A stretch of DNA of 45,261 nt, taken from Chloroflexota bacterium. Its GTDB lineage: Bacteria > Chloroflexota > Chloroflexia > QHBQ01 > JADMIH01. Within the stretch, counting starts at the first letter, position 1. The number at the start of each line of letters is the position of its first letter. Below, piece by piece: positions 15,301 through 23,806 of this stretch. Position numbers and translations under genes: made by a program. The stretch lies in contig JADMIH010000013.1 of assembly GCA_015478675.1 (NCBI GenBank), forward strand, positions 1 to 45,261, given 5' to 3'. Under the pieces are notes generated by a model, which searched no databases, was not told where the DNA came from, and saw only the letters and a list, made by a program, of their open reading frames with translations.

Positions 15301-15463
15301 CCACCGGCCAACATCCCCCGATTCTCAATTCCCTGACCGATCGTTTCAAACTCATTTTGAGATCTCGCCAAATCTCTGTAATAAAGCAAATAGCTCTTTC
15401 GTCGTAATAAGTGAACGGAGTTGACATGTCCTTGCGCCACATGGCTCTTCGCTCCTTCCTTGC

Positions 15464-15501
15464 AACCAACACCCGCTCTGCCCAGCGGGTGTTTGGTTTA
15501 A
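15464..15501. terminator. bidirectional-type hairpin between convergent genes
   Basis: The arms AACCAACACCCGCT and AGCGGGTGTTTGGTT pair with one bulged T, loop CTGCCC. It lies between the convergent TM2-like and DtxR-type genes. The U-runs are short. Confidence 0.55.
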
Positions 15502-15554
15502 GAGCAAATAAGAAGGCTGGCTGCCACCAAAACTAACAGGTAAGTCTTTATTGT

Positions 15555-16229
15555 CTAAGAAGGGCTGCTCACAAAGATGTGGCAAGCCACATCCTCTGTT
15601 ACATTATGAATGATAGTGGCTTCGTTTCGCGCTGGGGAGATATAAAGGGTAACATCGCCGCTCGACGGGTCGCGTTTTAGCACAGTCACGGTGGCGTCAG
15701 GCAGAATGCCAAGCGAGGCAACATAGCGTAACAGGTTGGGATCGTCATCGGGTATGAGCCGTACTGTGGAGGGCGTGTTGGTGGGGAGATGGTCGAGCGC
15801 TATCAGGTTGCGCTCAGGGAGCGCGCCGCTGGTGGTTGGAATCGGCGCGCCATGCGGGTCAAAGCCAGGATAGCCCAGTGCAGCGTCTATACGCTCTTCG
15901 AGGTAAGGGGAGAGAGCGTGCTCAAGGCGCTCTGCTTCATCGTGCACGCGGTCCCAGGGCACACCGAGGTGTTGGTGCAAATAAAGCTCTATGAGCCTGT
16001 GCCGTCTGATAACACGCAAGGCAGCCGACACCCCAGGCCCGGTGAGATATACTCCTCTATAGCGAGTATATTCCGCCAGCCCTTGCTCAGATAGCTGCTG
16101 TAGCATGGCCGTGACGGAGGCTGCGCGCAACCCCATGCTCTCTGCTATGGCGTTAGTGGTAGCGGGCGAGCCATCCTGTTGCAGCTTGTATATTACTTTG
16201 AGATAATCTTCAACCGCGCGCGTAACCAT
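15555..16229 (-). CDS. DtxR/MntR-family metal-dependent transcriptional repressor
   Basis: The 224-residue protein has an N-terminal winged helix (AVEDYLKVIYKLQ, LRAASVTAMLQQLSEQGL), a dimerisation and metal-binding domain (RRHRLIELYL, VHDEAERLEHALS) and a C-terminal FeoA/SH3-like domain from about residue 150. The position equivalent to DtxR Cys102 is Glu, as in MntR, and Asp8 is conserved. The MntR Glu11 equivalent is Lys. The ligand is therefore Mn2+ or Fe2+, with a lean to Mn2+. It binds operators when loaded with metal and represses metal uptake. GGAG lies 6 nt before the ATG. No metal transporter is adjacent. Confidence 0.92.
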   Translation of the reverse strand: MVTRAVEDYLKVIYKLQQDGSPATTNAIAESMGLRAASVTAMLQQLSEQGLAEYTRYRGVYLTGPGVSAALRVIRRHRLIELYLHQHLGVPWDRVHDEAERLEHALSPYLEERIDAALGYPGFDPHGAPIPTTSGALPERNLIALDHLPTNTPSTVRLIPDDDPNLLRYVASLGILPDATVTVLKRDPSSGDVTLYISPARNEATIIHNVTEDVACHIFVSSPS

Positions 16230-16317
16230 CCGGACTCCGGCAGATTGATCAATAGAAAGCCTCTGATCGAGCTATTTTACCACGCGGTGTGCCCTTTCGG
16301 CTATATATATGATAAGC

Positions 16318-16548
16318 GTAACTGTTCAGAATAAGGGTGGAGCAATCTTCAAGGGGTAGCGTTCACCTACCCTTACGCACCCTCACCCCATGCCCCTCTC
16401 CCATCAAGGGAGAGGGGGGAGACCCTTGTAACCCCGTCAGGGGCCTGCCCCTGTGCACTCAGCAGGAGTAAAGCCCCCTCTCCCACAAGGGGAGAGGGGC
16501 ATGGGGTGAGGGGAGGGACGCCCCTCCACCCTTAGTCTGAACAGTTAC
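16318..16548. repeat. MITE copy 5 with IS66-type ends
   Basis: Starts GTAACTGTTCAGAATAAGGG and ends CCTTAGTCTGAACAGTTAC. The flanks TGATAAGC and CGATAAGC match in 7 of 8 positions. It is longer than the other copies because of a duplicated inner CCCCTCTCCC block. Confidence 0.85.
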
Positions 16549-16615
16549 CGATAAGCTCTACACGCCGGTGCAAAGTGAGATTACTGAACTCTTTTCTGTT
16601 GTTGCAGGTAAGGGC

Positions 16616-19363
16616 TTACAACGCTTCCAGCCTTTCTTTCAGCTTTGCCAGCCTCTCCTGCGCTGAGGCCAGCTTGTCTCGCTCGCGCTGTACCACCTGG
16701 GGCACTGCCCTTGCTACGAATTGCTCGTTAGCTAACAGCTTTTCTGTGCGCTCGATCTCCGCGCTTGCGTTCTCGGCTTCGGCTTGCAGCCGCTTGCGTT
16801 CGGCCTTGAGGTCTACCAGCCCGGCGAGAGGCAGCGCCACCTCCACTTCGCCTATCACCAGCGTGGTGCTCTTATCGGGTCGCTGAGCAGGGGACAGGCT
16901 TTCCACTATCAGCAGCTTCTCCTGGTCGAGGCGCGCAAGGCGAGCGATTGTTTCGGCTTCCACTTTGAGGATAGCTGTGCGCTTGCCGCCGCCGATATGC
17001 GCTTCTATGCGCCGGCCTGTCATCTCTTTCTTGATCTGTTCGGGCGCGTCGCGTACCGCTTCGGCGCGTGCATTGCGTATCTCGCGCACGATCTCAATCA
17101 CAAGGTTGAAGTCGCGCTCGGCTTCCTCATCTACCCCGATAGGCTCGGGCCAGGGCGCTAGCATAATGCTCTGCTCGTCGTTGGGCAGCGCCCTCTCGCT
17201 CGGCCAGCCGTTCAGATGCTGCCATAGCTCCTCTGTGAGGAAGGGCATGAAGGGGTGGAGCAGGCGCAGTGTGCCGTCCAGCACCGTGCGAGCTACTGCA
17301 AGTGTGGCTTTCTGTGCTTCCTCGTCTCCTCTGAGCGCGGTCTTGGCAGCTTCAATGTACCAGTCGCAGTAGTCGCTCCAGACGAAGTCCTGCAACACCT
17401 TCCCTGCTTCGCCAAGCTGATAGTCCTCCAGAAGCTGTGTCACCTGCCCCACGATACGGCTATAGCGACTCACTATCCAGCGGTCGGGCAAGGTGCGCGG
17501 CTGAGCTTGAGGCGACGAAGCCTGGCCCTGGCTCACTACGAAGCGGGTGGCATTCCACAGCTTGTTGGCGAAGTGGGCTGTCTGTTCGATCTTCTGTTCG
17601 CTTAGCTTCTGGTCGTTGCCGGGTGATGAGTTAGTCACAAGGGCGGTACGCAAGGCATCGGAGCCATACTTGTCCACCATACTCAGTGGATCAATTACGT
17701 TGCCTGCGGTCTTGCTCATCTTACGACCTTTGTCGTCCCTTATAAGGCCGTGCAGGTATACGGTGTGGAAGGGCACCTCACCCGTGTTCTCAAGCCCCTG
17801 GAAGATCATCCGCGCCACCCAGAAGAAGAGTATATCGTAGCCTGTCTCCATCACGTCGGTTGGATAGAAGTATTCGTAGTCGGGCGTTTTATCGGGCCAC
17901 CCCAGCGTGCTGAAAGGCCACAGGCCGGAGGAGAACCAGGTGTCGAGCACATCGGGGTCCTGGTGAATATTTTTGCTGCCACAGATTTCGCACTCCGTCA
18001 CTGCATCAGGCTCGGCTGCCGAGGCGAAGCGATGCCCGTTGTCGCAGTACCAGACGGGCAGCCTGTGTCCCCACCATAGCTGCCTGGAGATAGGCCAGTC
18101 GCGGATGTTCTCCATCCAGTGGTAGTATACCTTTGCGAAGCGCTCCGGCACGATACGCACACGCCCGTCACGCACCGCCTCAACCGCAGGAGCAGCGAGT
18201 GGCTGCATTCTCACGAACCACTGGTCCGACACGATAGGCTCAAGCACCGTGCCGCAACGCTCGCAGTGAGGCACGCTGTGGCTGTGCGGCTCGACATTTA
18301 TGAGATAGCCTTCGGCTTCCAGTCGGGCTATCACACCTTTACGCGCTCGCTCTACTGTTTGCCCCGCGTAAGGCCCGGCATTTCCGTTGAGAGTGCCATT
18401 CAGATTGAGCAAGTTGATGATAGGCAGAGAATGGTGCTGGCCTATCTCGAAGTCGAGCGGGTCGTGGCCTGGCGTGATTTTCACCGCGCCCGTGCCGAAG
18501 TTGATGTCTACAGCTTCATCGGCCACGATGGGTATGGGGCGGTTCATTATAGGCAGGATCACCGTCTTGCCTATATGTCCTTGCCACCTCGGATCACTGG
18601 GGTTCACGGCCACAGCTGTATCACCGAGCATTGTCTCTGGCCGCGTGGTTGCCACCAGTATGCCATTGCCCGCGCCTGGGCTGGACTGCTCGCTGCCCAT
18701 CAGGGGGTAAAAGAGTGTCCACAGGTTGCCCTGTACCTCCTCATTTTCCACCTCCAGGTCAGAGAGGGTGGTCATGCAGCGCGGGCACCAATTTACGATG
18801 CGTTCGCCTTTGTAGATAAGCCCTTTATCGTAGAGATGCTTGAAGACGGTGCGCACGGCACGGGCGGGGCCTTCGTTCATCGTGAAACGCTCGCGGCTCC
18901 AGTCGCACGATGCGCCGAGCCGCCTTAGCTGGTAGCGTATCCGTGGGCGGTAAAGGTCCATCCACTCCCAAGCCTTCAACAGGAATTGCTCGCGCCCAAG
19001 ATCGTGGCGCGACACCTCCTCTTTGGCAAGCTCGCGCTCCACCACGAACTGCCCCGCGATGCCGGCGTGGTCCTCCCCCGGCAGGTAGAGGGCTGCATAA
19101 CCGCTCATCCTCTTCCAGCGGATCAATATATCCTCAACCGCGTTGGTGAGAGCATGGCCCATGTGCAGCTCTCCCGTTACATTGGGCGGCGGCATTATGA
19201 TGGTATACGGCTCTTTTCGTGGGTCTATTTCGGGTGTGAAATACCCCTGTTTTTCCCACCAGTCATACCATCGTTGCTCTACGGCTTCGTGGTTATATGC
19301 TTTCGCCATAGATGTTTCTGGAGAGTTGGCGCTCTTCTCCGATTTGATTGTTGTCTCTGGCAT
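16616..19363 (-). CDS. valS: valyl-tRNA synthetase
   Basis: The 915-residue class-I synthetase attaches valine to tRNA-Val. The ATP site motif is HMGH at residues 67-70 (HIGH), and the second signature reads KMSKTAGN (KMSKS). The CP1 editing domain is present (ATTRPETMLGDTAVAV), as is a zinc-ribbon-like CxxC pair region. The last 70 residues form the tRNA-binding coiled coil typical of bacterial ValRS. The ATG at 19363 is fixed by AGGAGG 8 nt upstream; M19 is a weaker alternative. The gene lies alone on the minus strand behind a T-box leader and a perfect promoter, so its expression should rise when uncharged tRNA-Val accumulates. Confidence 0.98.
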   Translation of the reverse strand: MPETTIKSEKSANSPETSMAKAYNHEAVEQRWYDWWEKQGYFTPEIDPRKEPYTIIMPPPNVTGELHMGHALTNAVEDILIRWKRMSGYAALYLPGEDHAGIAGQFVVERELAKEEVSRHDLGREQFLLKAWEWMDLYRPRIRYQLRRLGASCDWSRERFTMNEGPARAVRTVFKHLYDKGLIYKGERIVNWCPRCMTTLSDLEVENEEVQGNLWTLFYPLMGSEQSSPGAGNGILVATTRPETMLGDTAVAVNPSDPRWQGHIGKTVILPIMNRPIPIVADEAVDINFGTGAVKITPGHDPLDFEIGQHHSLPIINLLNLNGTLNGNAGPYAGQTVERARKGVIARLEAEGYLINVEPHSHSVPHCERCGTVLEPIVSDQWFVRMQPLAAPAVEAVRDGRVRIVPERFAKVYYHWMENIRDWPISRQLWWGHRLPVWYCDNGHRFASAAEPDAVTECEICGSKNIHQDPDVLDTWFSSGLWPFSTLGWPDKTPDYEYFYPTDVMETGYDILFFWVARMIFQGLENTGEVPFHTVYLHGLIRDDKGRKMSKTAGNVIDPLSMVDKYGSDALRTALVTNSSPGNDQKLSEQKIEQTAHFANKLWNATRFVVSQGQASSPQAQPRTLPDRWIVSRYSRIVGQVTQLLEDYQLGEAGKVLQDFVWSDYCDWYIEAAKTALRGDEEAQKATLAVARTVLDGTLRLLHPFMPFLTEELWQHLNGWPSERALPNDEQSIMLAPWPEPIGVDEEAERDFNLVIEIVREIRNARAEAVRDAPEQIKKEMTGRRIEAHIGGGKRTAILKVEAETIARLARLDQEKLLIVESLSPAQRPDKSTTLVIGEVEVALPLAGLVDLKAERKRLQAEAENASAEIERTEKLLANEQFVARAVPQVVQRERDKLASAQERLAKLKERLEAL

Positions 19364-19423
19364 CGTCTTTTCCTCCTATGTACAGCGTAATACCTAATAC
19401 GCACTACTCCTTACGTCCGGCGA

Positions 19424-19458
19424 ATCAAAAACCCTCTCGTCCACCAAGGACGAAAGGG
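19424..19458 (-). terminator. T-box-regulated terminator before valS
   Basis: Stem CCCTTTCGTCC with GGACGAGAGGG (one mismatch), then TTTTTGATT on the minus strand. The 5' part overlaps the bases that the T-box antiterminator would use. Confidence 0.85.
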
Positions 19459-19735
19459 AGATTAACCTTTCGTGGTACCACCTTGTTTCAGCATCCCCGC
19501 CGCGAACACCGGTAATCCCCGGTTCCGATAGAGGCGGGTATGCTCTCGTTATGCGCTGTAACGGGCGCGCCCGTGCGGGTTGAGGGGCTGCATGCAAAAC
19601 CCGTTTACCCGCAGGCTCCGGAGCGACGTTCGGACTTTATACCACAAGGGGCTTTCAGCCGGCGACCCCTTTTCTCTGCTGCGGCCTCGGAGCGTCCTAC
19701 TCCTCTCCTTCACTGCCTTGTTTCTATTCTGTTAT
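19424..19735 (-). promoter_or_regulatory. T-box riboswitch controlling valS
   Basis: On the minus strand the leader shows a canonical specifier domain: GGAG, AGTA, GGAC on the 5' side (19694-19708) and GTCC, GAAC, the codon GTC, G, CTCC on the 3' side (19620-19635). GUC is a valine codon. Downstream is the T-box bulge sequence AAGGTGGTACCACG (19471-19484), with UGGU to pair with the tRNA end, followed by an intrinsic terminator. The architecture predicts antitermination by uncharged tRNA-Val(GAC). Confidence 0.93.
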
Positions 19736-19741
19736 GGCGGT

Positions 19742-19770
19742 ATTATACGTTTCGAGAATAGTGCTGTCAA
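19742..19770 (-). promoter_or_regulatory. consensus promoter of the valS T-box leader
   Basis: TTGACA (19765-19770), 17 bp, TATAAT (19742-19747) on the minus strand, a perfect sigma-70 match. Start near 19735, exactly where the T-box leader begins. Confidence 0.9.
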
Positions 19771-19865
19771 TAGGTCTGGAGATGTATGGGCAGAGGCTTA
19801 GCCGAAGTGGTAGGTTCTCACTCCTCAGGTGCTCATTGCTCATCGCTGAAAGAGGTTATCGCTGT

Positions 19866-20942
19866 ATGCAATTCACCAACTTGCTCCAACTGGAGGCTCT
19901 GGCACGCGAAGTTCTGGAGCCTTCAAGATTTGACTATATAGCCGGCGGCGCTGATGATGAAGTGAGCCTGGGGCGTAATCGAGAGGACTGGGAGAGAATC
20001 ACTTTGCGGCCTCGTGTACTCGTAGACGTGAGCGACATAGATACAGCCTCCACTGTGCTGGGCACTCCCATCAGTATGCCCGTTATGCTGGCTCCAGCTT
20101 CCGGCCACAAGCTCTGCTGCTCAGAAGGCGAGGTAGCCACCGCGCGTGCCGCCGCCGCCGCAGGCACTATTATGGTGCTATCCACTGTTTCTACTGTATC
20201 GCTGGAAGACGTTGCGGCGGCAGTTGACGCGCCTAGATGGTTCCAGCTTTACGTCTATAAGGACCGCGAAGTAACGCGTAATCTTGTGACGCGGGCCGAG
20301 GCTGCGGGCTTCCGAGCTTTGTGCGTGACGGTTGACGTGCCGATCATAGGCAACCGCGAGCGTGACATGCGCAACAACTTTAGCTTCCCTGCTGATATGC
20401 CCCTGGCTAACTTCGTAGATATGCAGTTGCAGAAGATGCCCACCGGGGTTGTAGGCTCCGGGCTGGGGGCATATATCTCCTCCAAGTGGGACCCTGCCCT
20501 CTCATGGGCGGATATTGATTGGTTGCGTTCTGTTACCGCCTTGCCTGTAGTTCTCAAAGGGATACTCACCGCTGAGGATGCTACTCTTGCTGCGGAGCAC
20601 GGGGTAGCGGCTATAATTGTCAGCAACCATGGTGGCCGCCAGCTAGACTCGGTTTCTTCGGGTATCGCTGCCCTGCCGGAGGTAGTAGAGGCGGTTGACG
20701 GACGGCTGGAAGTGTTGGTTGATGGCGGTGTGCGGCGCGGCACCGACCTCCTCAAGGCGTTGGCTCTGGGTGCACAAGCCGTGCTTATCGGCAGGCCGTA
20801 CATGTACGGCCTTGCATTAGAAGGCGAGGCAGGCGTGCTTCGCGTACTGGAGATGTTGCGGTCTGAAGTCTCGCTGGCAATGGCGCTCTCCGGTCGCCCG
20901 AATATTAAGAGCATAGACGCTACGCTGGTGCAGCGCGGCTAG
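19866..20942 (+). CDS. FMN-dependent alpha-hydroxy-acid oxidase/dehydrogenase
   Basis: The 358-residue protein is a TIM-barrel flavoenzyme of the glycolate oxidase / lactate dehydrogenase family, oxidising an L-2-hydroxy acid to the keto acid. Tyr24 (DYIAGGA), FQLYVYKDR, the flavin Lys in PVVLKGIL and the catalytic SNHGGRQLD (His, Arg) are all present. So is the FMN phosphate loop LVDGGVRRGTD and IGRPYMYGL. Substrate cannot be decided between glycolate and lactate. The ATG at 19866 has GAAAGAGG upstream. The open frame extends back to 19734, but that part lies in the divergent valS promoter. No -35/-10 pair is clear for this gene. Confidence 0.93.
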   Translation: MQFTNLLQLEALAREVLEPSRFDYIAGGADDEVSLGRNREDWERITLRPRVLVDVSDIDTASTVLGTPISMPVMLAPASGHKLCCSEGEVATARAAAAAGTIMVLSTVSTVSLEDVAAAVDAPRWFQLYVYKDREVTRNLVTRAEAAGFRALCVTVDVPIIGNRERDMRNNFSFPADMPLANFVDMQLQKMPTGVVGSGLGAYISSKWDPALSWADIDWLRSVTALPVVLKGILTAEDATLAAEHGVAAIIVSNHGGRQLDSVSSGIAALPEVVEAVDGRLEVLVDGGVRRGTDLLKALALGAQAVLIGRPYMYGLALEGEAGVLRVLEMLRSEVSLAMALSGRPNIKSIDATLVQRG

Positions 20943-21025
20943 AGCCTTGCTGAGCGGCAGCTCGCGCAGCCGACCCTTTATATACTTTCTTAATGCTTTA
21001 CGACTTATGCGCTTTGTTGGGCATG

Positions 21026-21034
21026 TGATATACT
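21026..21034 (+). promoter_or_regulatory. extended -10 promoter of the 65-residue gene
   Basis: TGA-TATACT, with the start expected near 21041, 26 nt before the ATG. No good -35. Confidence 0.45.
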
Positions 21035-21066
21035 GATTTAGAGTTTCTTTTATTGGAGGAGAAAGT

Positions 21067-21264
21067 ATGGCAACGAATATTCAGCCCGCAGGCGATGCGC
21101 CCCAGGAGGAGGTCTCCGTACGGAAGCGCCGCCCTGAACAACTTTCATATGATGCCAGGCTTGCTCCGAGCTGTATGATATGGGTAATGGTTGTTGGCCT
21201 GGGCTTCTTTATTGGGGTTGAGGCGATCTGGGTCATCAATTATATAGCCCAGCACGCAGGCTGA
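21067..21264 (+). CDS. small single-span membrane protein, unknown
   Basis: This 65-residue protein has a polar, charged N-terminal half (about 35 residues, RKRRPEQ) and one hydrophobic helix, MIWVMVVGLGFFIGVEAIWVI (about 37-57). By the positive-inside rule the N-terminus should be cytoplasmic. A strong GGAGGAG lies 8 nt upstream of the ATG, and a 24-bp terminator hairpin follows, so it is a real transcription unit. I do not recognise the family. Confidence 0.75.
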   Translation: MATNIQPAGDAPQEEVSVRKRRPEQLSYDARLAPSCMIWVMVVGLGFFIGVEAIWVINYIAQHAG

Positions 21265-21325
21265 CCCCTCCACATGCTGGTAATCAAAGTCCCTTCCCCT
21301 CACCCACGACGTCAGGGATAAGTAG

Positions 21326-21378
21326 TATCAAAACAAAGATAACGGCAGCCTTCCGCTGCCGTTATCTTTGTTTTGATA
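21326..21378. terminator. perfect 24-bp stem terminator
   Basis: The arms 21326-21349 and 21355-21378 are exact inverted copies (TATCAAAACAAAGATAACGG plus CAGC) around the 5-nt loop CTTCC. The A-rich 5' edge and T-rich 3' edge make it a bidirectional intrinsic terminator. A sister hairpin with the same AAAACAAAG edge lies at 23722-23768. Confidence 0.8.
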
Positions 21379-21420
21379 AAGAGTAAAAGCGCCACTCCAT
21401 AAATGAGGAGGGGTTGGGGT

Positions 21421-21721
21421 GGATGCGTGCTTTACACGAATTACCTGTTATTTTGCCAGGAGCTGGTACCCTCGGGGGAGTATTGGCGTGAAGCAGCTAG
21501 CCAAAGTGTGCTATGGACTACTTGGAGCATTTGGGATAGAGTCGGACTAGCTGCGGTAACCCGTTAGACGACCCAAGCTAGCTGCGAGGGCAGTTCGCGT
21601 GTGGCATTTCGCCGGCTTTGCACGTCTTAACGGGTTGCCTCTTCTAAAATCGGCTCTTTTCCAACATTGCGAGTACAGATTGGAGTGTTTTACTTCTTGC
21701 ATCTAACAGAGGAGTTGTAAC
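21421..21721 (+). ncRNA. possible structured leader or ncRNA upstream of the 80-residue gene
   Basis: There is no ORF here, but strong pairing potential. GCAGCTAGC at 21493-21501 can pair with CTAGCTGC at 21547-21554 or GCTAGCTGC at 21577-21585, but not with both. GGTAACCCGTTAGACG at 21555-21570 pairs, with one bulge, with 21623-21639. I cannot match it to SRP, 6S, tmRNA or a riboswitch class that I know. It could be a 5' leader of the next gene. Confidence 0.4.
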
Positions 21722-21964
21722 TTGTCCCCCTATCATGCACCCTGGCACGACCGTTTGCACACTGCGCGCCGCATTTTCAGCCTGATCCCTATCGTGGTCT
21801 TCTTTCTATCACTCATGATCTTTGCCCAGCCTATAGGTGATGCTCCTTTTCTCTTTGTCCAGATGCTTTTGCGAGGCATAGTAACCGCGCTTGCCTCCTC
21901 TTTCGTATGCATGGCTGCATACGGCTTCTATCGCTACCTCATAGAGCGCTCTCCCGGTTTGTAG
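21722..21964 (+). CDS. small two-span membrane protein, unknown
   Basis: This 80-residue protein starts at TTG 21722 with GAGGAG 7 nt upstream. There are two hydrophobic helices, IFSLIPIVVFFLSLMIFA (about 18-35) and FLFVQMLLRGIVTALASSFVCMAAYGFY (about 44-71), and a His/Arg-rich N-terminus. No family is recognised. It is closed by a terminator 20 bp downstream. The unusually long structured leader sets it apart. Confidence 0.65.
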   Translation: MSPYHAPWHDRLHTARRIFSLIPIVVFFLSLMIFAQPIGDAPFLFVQMLLRGIVTALASSFVCMAAYGFYRYLIERSPGL

Positions 21965-21984
21965 AAGTTGACGTCGTGTTACGG

Positions 21985-22018
21985 AAAGACTCCTTCCCAA
22001 GAGAAGGAGTCTTTGCCT
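21985..22018. terminator. terminator between convergent genes
   Basis: Perfect 12-bp stem AAAGACTCCTTC / GAAGGAGTCTTT with loop CCAAGA. It lies between the 80-residue gene and the convergent aminotransferase. Confidence 0.75.
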
Positions 22019-22054
22019 GAGTCAAGCGTACGTAGGGGTGCCCCGCCCCTTGCC

Positions 22055-23434
22055 TCAGATAGAGTCCATCACCCTTTCCATAACTGCCAGGCCCTCGTCG
22101 GCTGTGGCTTCATCTAGGACCAGGGGTGGGCAGAAGCGTATCGTCGCGGGACCCGCGCCCAGTAAGAGTAAACCCTTCGCGAAGCACTCGTCTACTATGC
22201 GGTCGCGCAGGTCATGGTCGCCTGCCCTTGTAGCTTTGTCCGACACGATCTCCACGCCAAGCATAAGACCCATGCCGCGTACATCGCCCACGAACGGATA
22301 CCTCTCGACCCAGGTGTTGAGGCGCTCCTGCATATGCTCGCCCACCGTAACAGCGTTGTGCATCAGGCCGGCTTCAACCAGGCGCAAGGTAGTAATGGCT
22401 GCTGCCACGGCCAGCGCGTTGCCGCCGTAGGTGTTAGCATGCGCGCCTGAGGGCCACGTCATCAGCCTCTTGCGGGCAACTATAGCGCCCATCGGCAGTC
22501 CCGAAGCTATTCCTTTGGCGATGCAAACAACGTCCGGCTCCACGCCCCAGTGCTCAATAGCGAACATCTTGCCTGTGCGTCCTATGCCTGACTGCACCTC
22601 GTCCACTACAAGGGGGATATTGTGCCTGTCGCAGAGGTTGCGCAAGGCCGGATAGAAATCATCGGGGGGCACTACATAGCCACCCTCGCCCTGGATCGCC
22701 TCTACGAATATACCGGCTACCTCATCGGGGGAGACAAGATGGCGGAACATCGTATTCTCAATGTAGTCAACACATGCTCTGCCCAGCTGCTCAGTAGGCA
22801 CGTTGGCAAAAGGCGAGTGGTAAGGATTAGGGAATGGCGCATGGTAGATGCCGCCCACAAGGGGTTGGTACCTGGTGCGGTGCAGGGATTTGCTTGAAGA
22901 GAGAGACATCGAGCCGTAGGTGCGGCCATGAAAGGCTCCCAGGAAGGAGATGAGCACAGGCCGCCCTGTGTGGTGGCGGCAGAGCTTCATCGCAGCCTCA
23001 ATCGACTCAGTGCCTGAATTGGTGAAGAATACTTGTTTGTCAAACTCGCCGGGCGTAATGCGGCAGAGCGTTTCGGCAAGCTCAACGGCGTTGGGCAGGT
23101 AAAAGTCGGTGCCTGCCATGTGAATAAATTTCTCGGCCTGCTCCTGCACAGCTTTCACTATGTCGGGGTGGCAATGCCCAGTGGATAAGACCGCCACGCC
23201 GGCCGTGAAGTCTATAAAACGGTTGCCATCTACGTCCCACACCATGCAGCCTTTGCCATGATCCATGACAAAGGGATAAGAGCGTGTGTAAGAGGGTGAA
23301 ACGACCTGCTCATCGCGCTCGATTATCTGCTCGCCTATAGGGCCGGGCAGCATGCCATGTATATCCGGGGTATTCTCGCTCTGCGCCAGCAGACCGGAAG
23401 TGGGTTTGCCTGCAACATCTGTTTGCATTACCAT
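22055..23434 (-). CDS. class-III PLP aminotransferase (4-aminobutyrate/ornithine type)
   Basis: The 459-residue fold-type-I PLP enzyme transfers amino groups from an omega- or alpha-amino donor to 2-oxoglutarate. Visible motifs: GNRFIDFTAGVAV, TNSGTESIEAAMKL (phosphate loop), SFLGAFHGRTYGSM, VVDEVQSGIGRTG (cofactor Asp and Gln) and the Schiff-base Lys in CIAKGIASGLPMGA. The extended N-terminus and GPI/RSYPFVMDHGKG resemble GABA and archaeal-type ornithine aminotransferases, some of which are racemases, so the exact substrate is open. ATG 23434 has GGAGG 7 nt upstream; an earlier in-frame ATG at 23455 lacks one. It appears monocistronic. Confidence 0.9.
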   Translation of the reverse strand: MVMQTDVAGKPTSGLLAQSENTPDIHGMLPGPIGEQIIERDEQVVSPSYTRSYPFVMDHGKGCMVWDVDGNRFIDFTAGVAVLSTGHCHPDIVKAVQEQAEKFIHMAGTDFYLPNAVELAETLCRITPGEFDKQVFFTNSGTESIEAAMKLCRHHTGRPVLISFLGAFHGRTYGSMSLSSSKSLHRTRYQPLVGGIYHAPFPNPYHSPFANVPTEQLGRACVDYIENTMFRHLVSPDEVAGIFVEAIQGEGGYVVPPDDFYPALRNLCDRHNIPLVVDEVQSGIGRTGKMFAIEHWGVEPDVVCIAKGIASGLPMGAIVARKRLMTWPSGAHANTYGGNALAVAAAITTLRLVEAGLMHNAVTVGEHMQERLNTWVERYPFVGDVRGMGLMLGVEIVSDKATRAGDHDLRDRIVDECFAKGLLLLGAGPATIRFCPPLVLDEATADEGLAVMERVMDSI

Positions 23435-23543
23435 AGTTATTCCTCCATCGGACAAAGGCTACAATACCATAGCCCGCGGCATTGCGGGCAAGACAGCCCC
23501 ATTGTAGCACAAGAGGCGTGGCACCGCCAGCCTGAGTTGCCGG

Positions 23544-23717
23544 GTAAGCGTTCAGGATAGGGGTGGAGCAATCTTCTTAGGGTATCTGTACGCCCTCACC
23601 GGCCCTCTCCCGCCCTCACCCCATGCCCCCTCTCCCTACATGGGAGAGGGGGCTTTCTGCGTGCTGAGTGTACAGGGATATAGCTCTTCTCCCATGTAGG
23701 GAGGGGGCATTAGATTA
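23544..23717. repeat. MITE copy 6, right end missing
   Basis: Starts GTAAGCGTTCAGGATAGGGG with TGGAGCAATCTTC following, and has the CCCTCACCCCATGCCCCCTC palindrome. No TTAC terminus is found; the element fades into GGGGGCATTAGATTAGATGA. It occupies the gap between the aminotransferase promoter region and the CAP gene terminator. Confidence 0.7.
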
Positions 23718-23721
23718 GATG

Positions 23722-23768
23722 AAAACAAAGCAGTAACGCCTATTGCACAGGCGTTACTGCTTTGTTTT
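23722..23768. terminator. perfect 20-bp stem terminator of the CAP gene
   Basis: The arms AAAACAAAGCAGTAACGCCT (23722-23741) and its exact inverse (23749-23768) enclose the loop ATTGCAC. It lies 38 bp past the CAP stop codon on the minus strand, with a T-rich 3' edge. Confidence 0.8.
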
Positions 23769-23806
23769 GGAGAGTAAAGGTTTCTCCCTGCGTGGGGGAA
23801 CTTCGA

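Noticed and set aside
19734..19865. N-terminal extension of the hydroxy-acid oxidase
   Set aside because: It overlaps the divergent valS promoter, and the conserved family start (Tyr24 numbering) fits the ATG at 19866.
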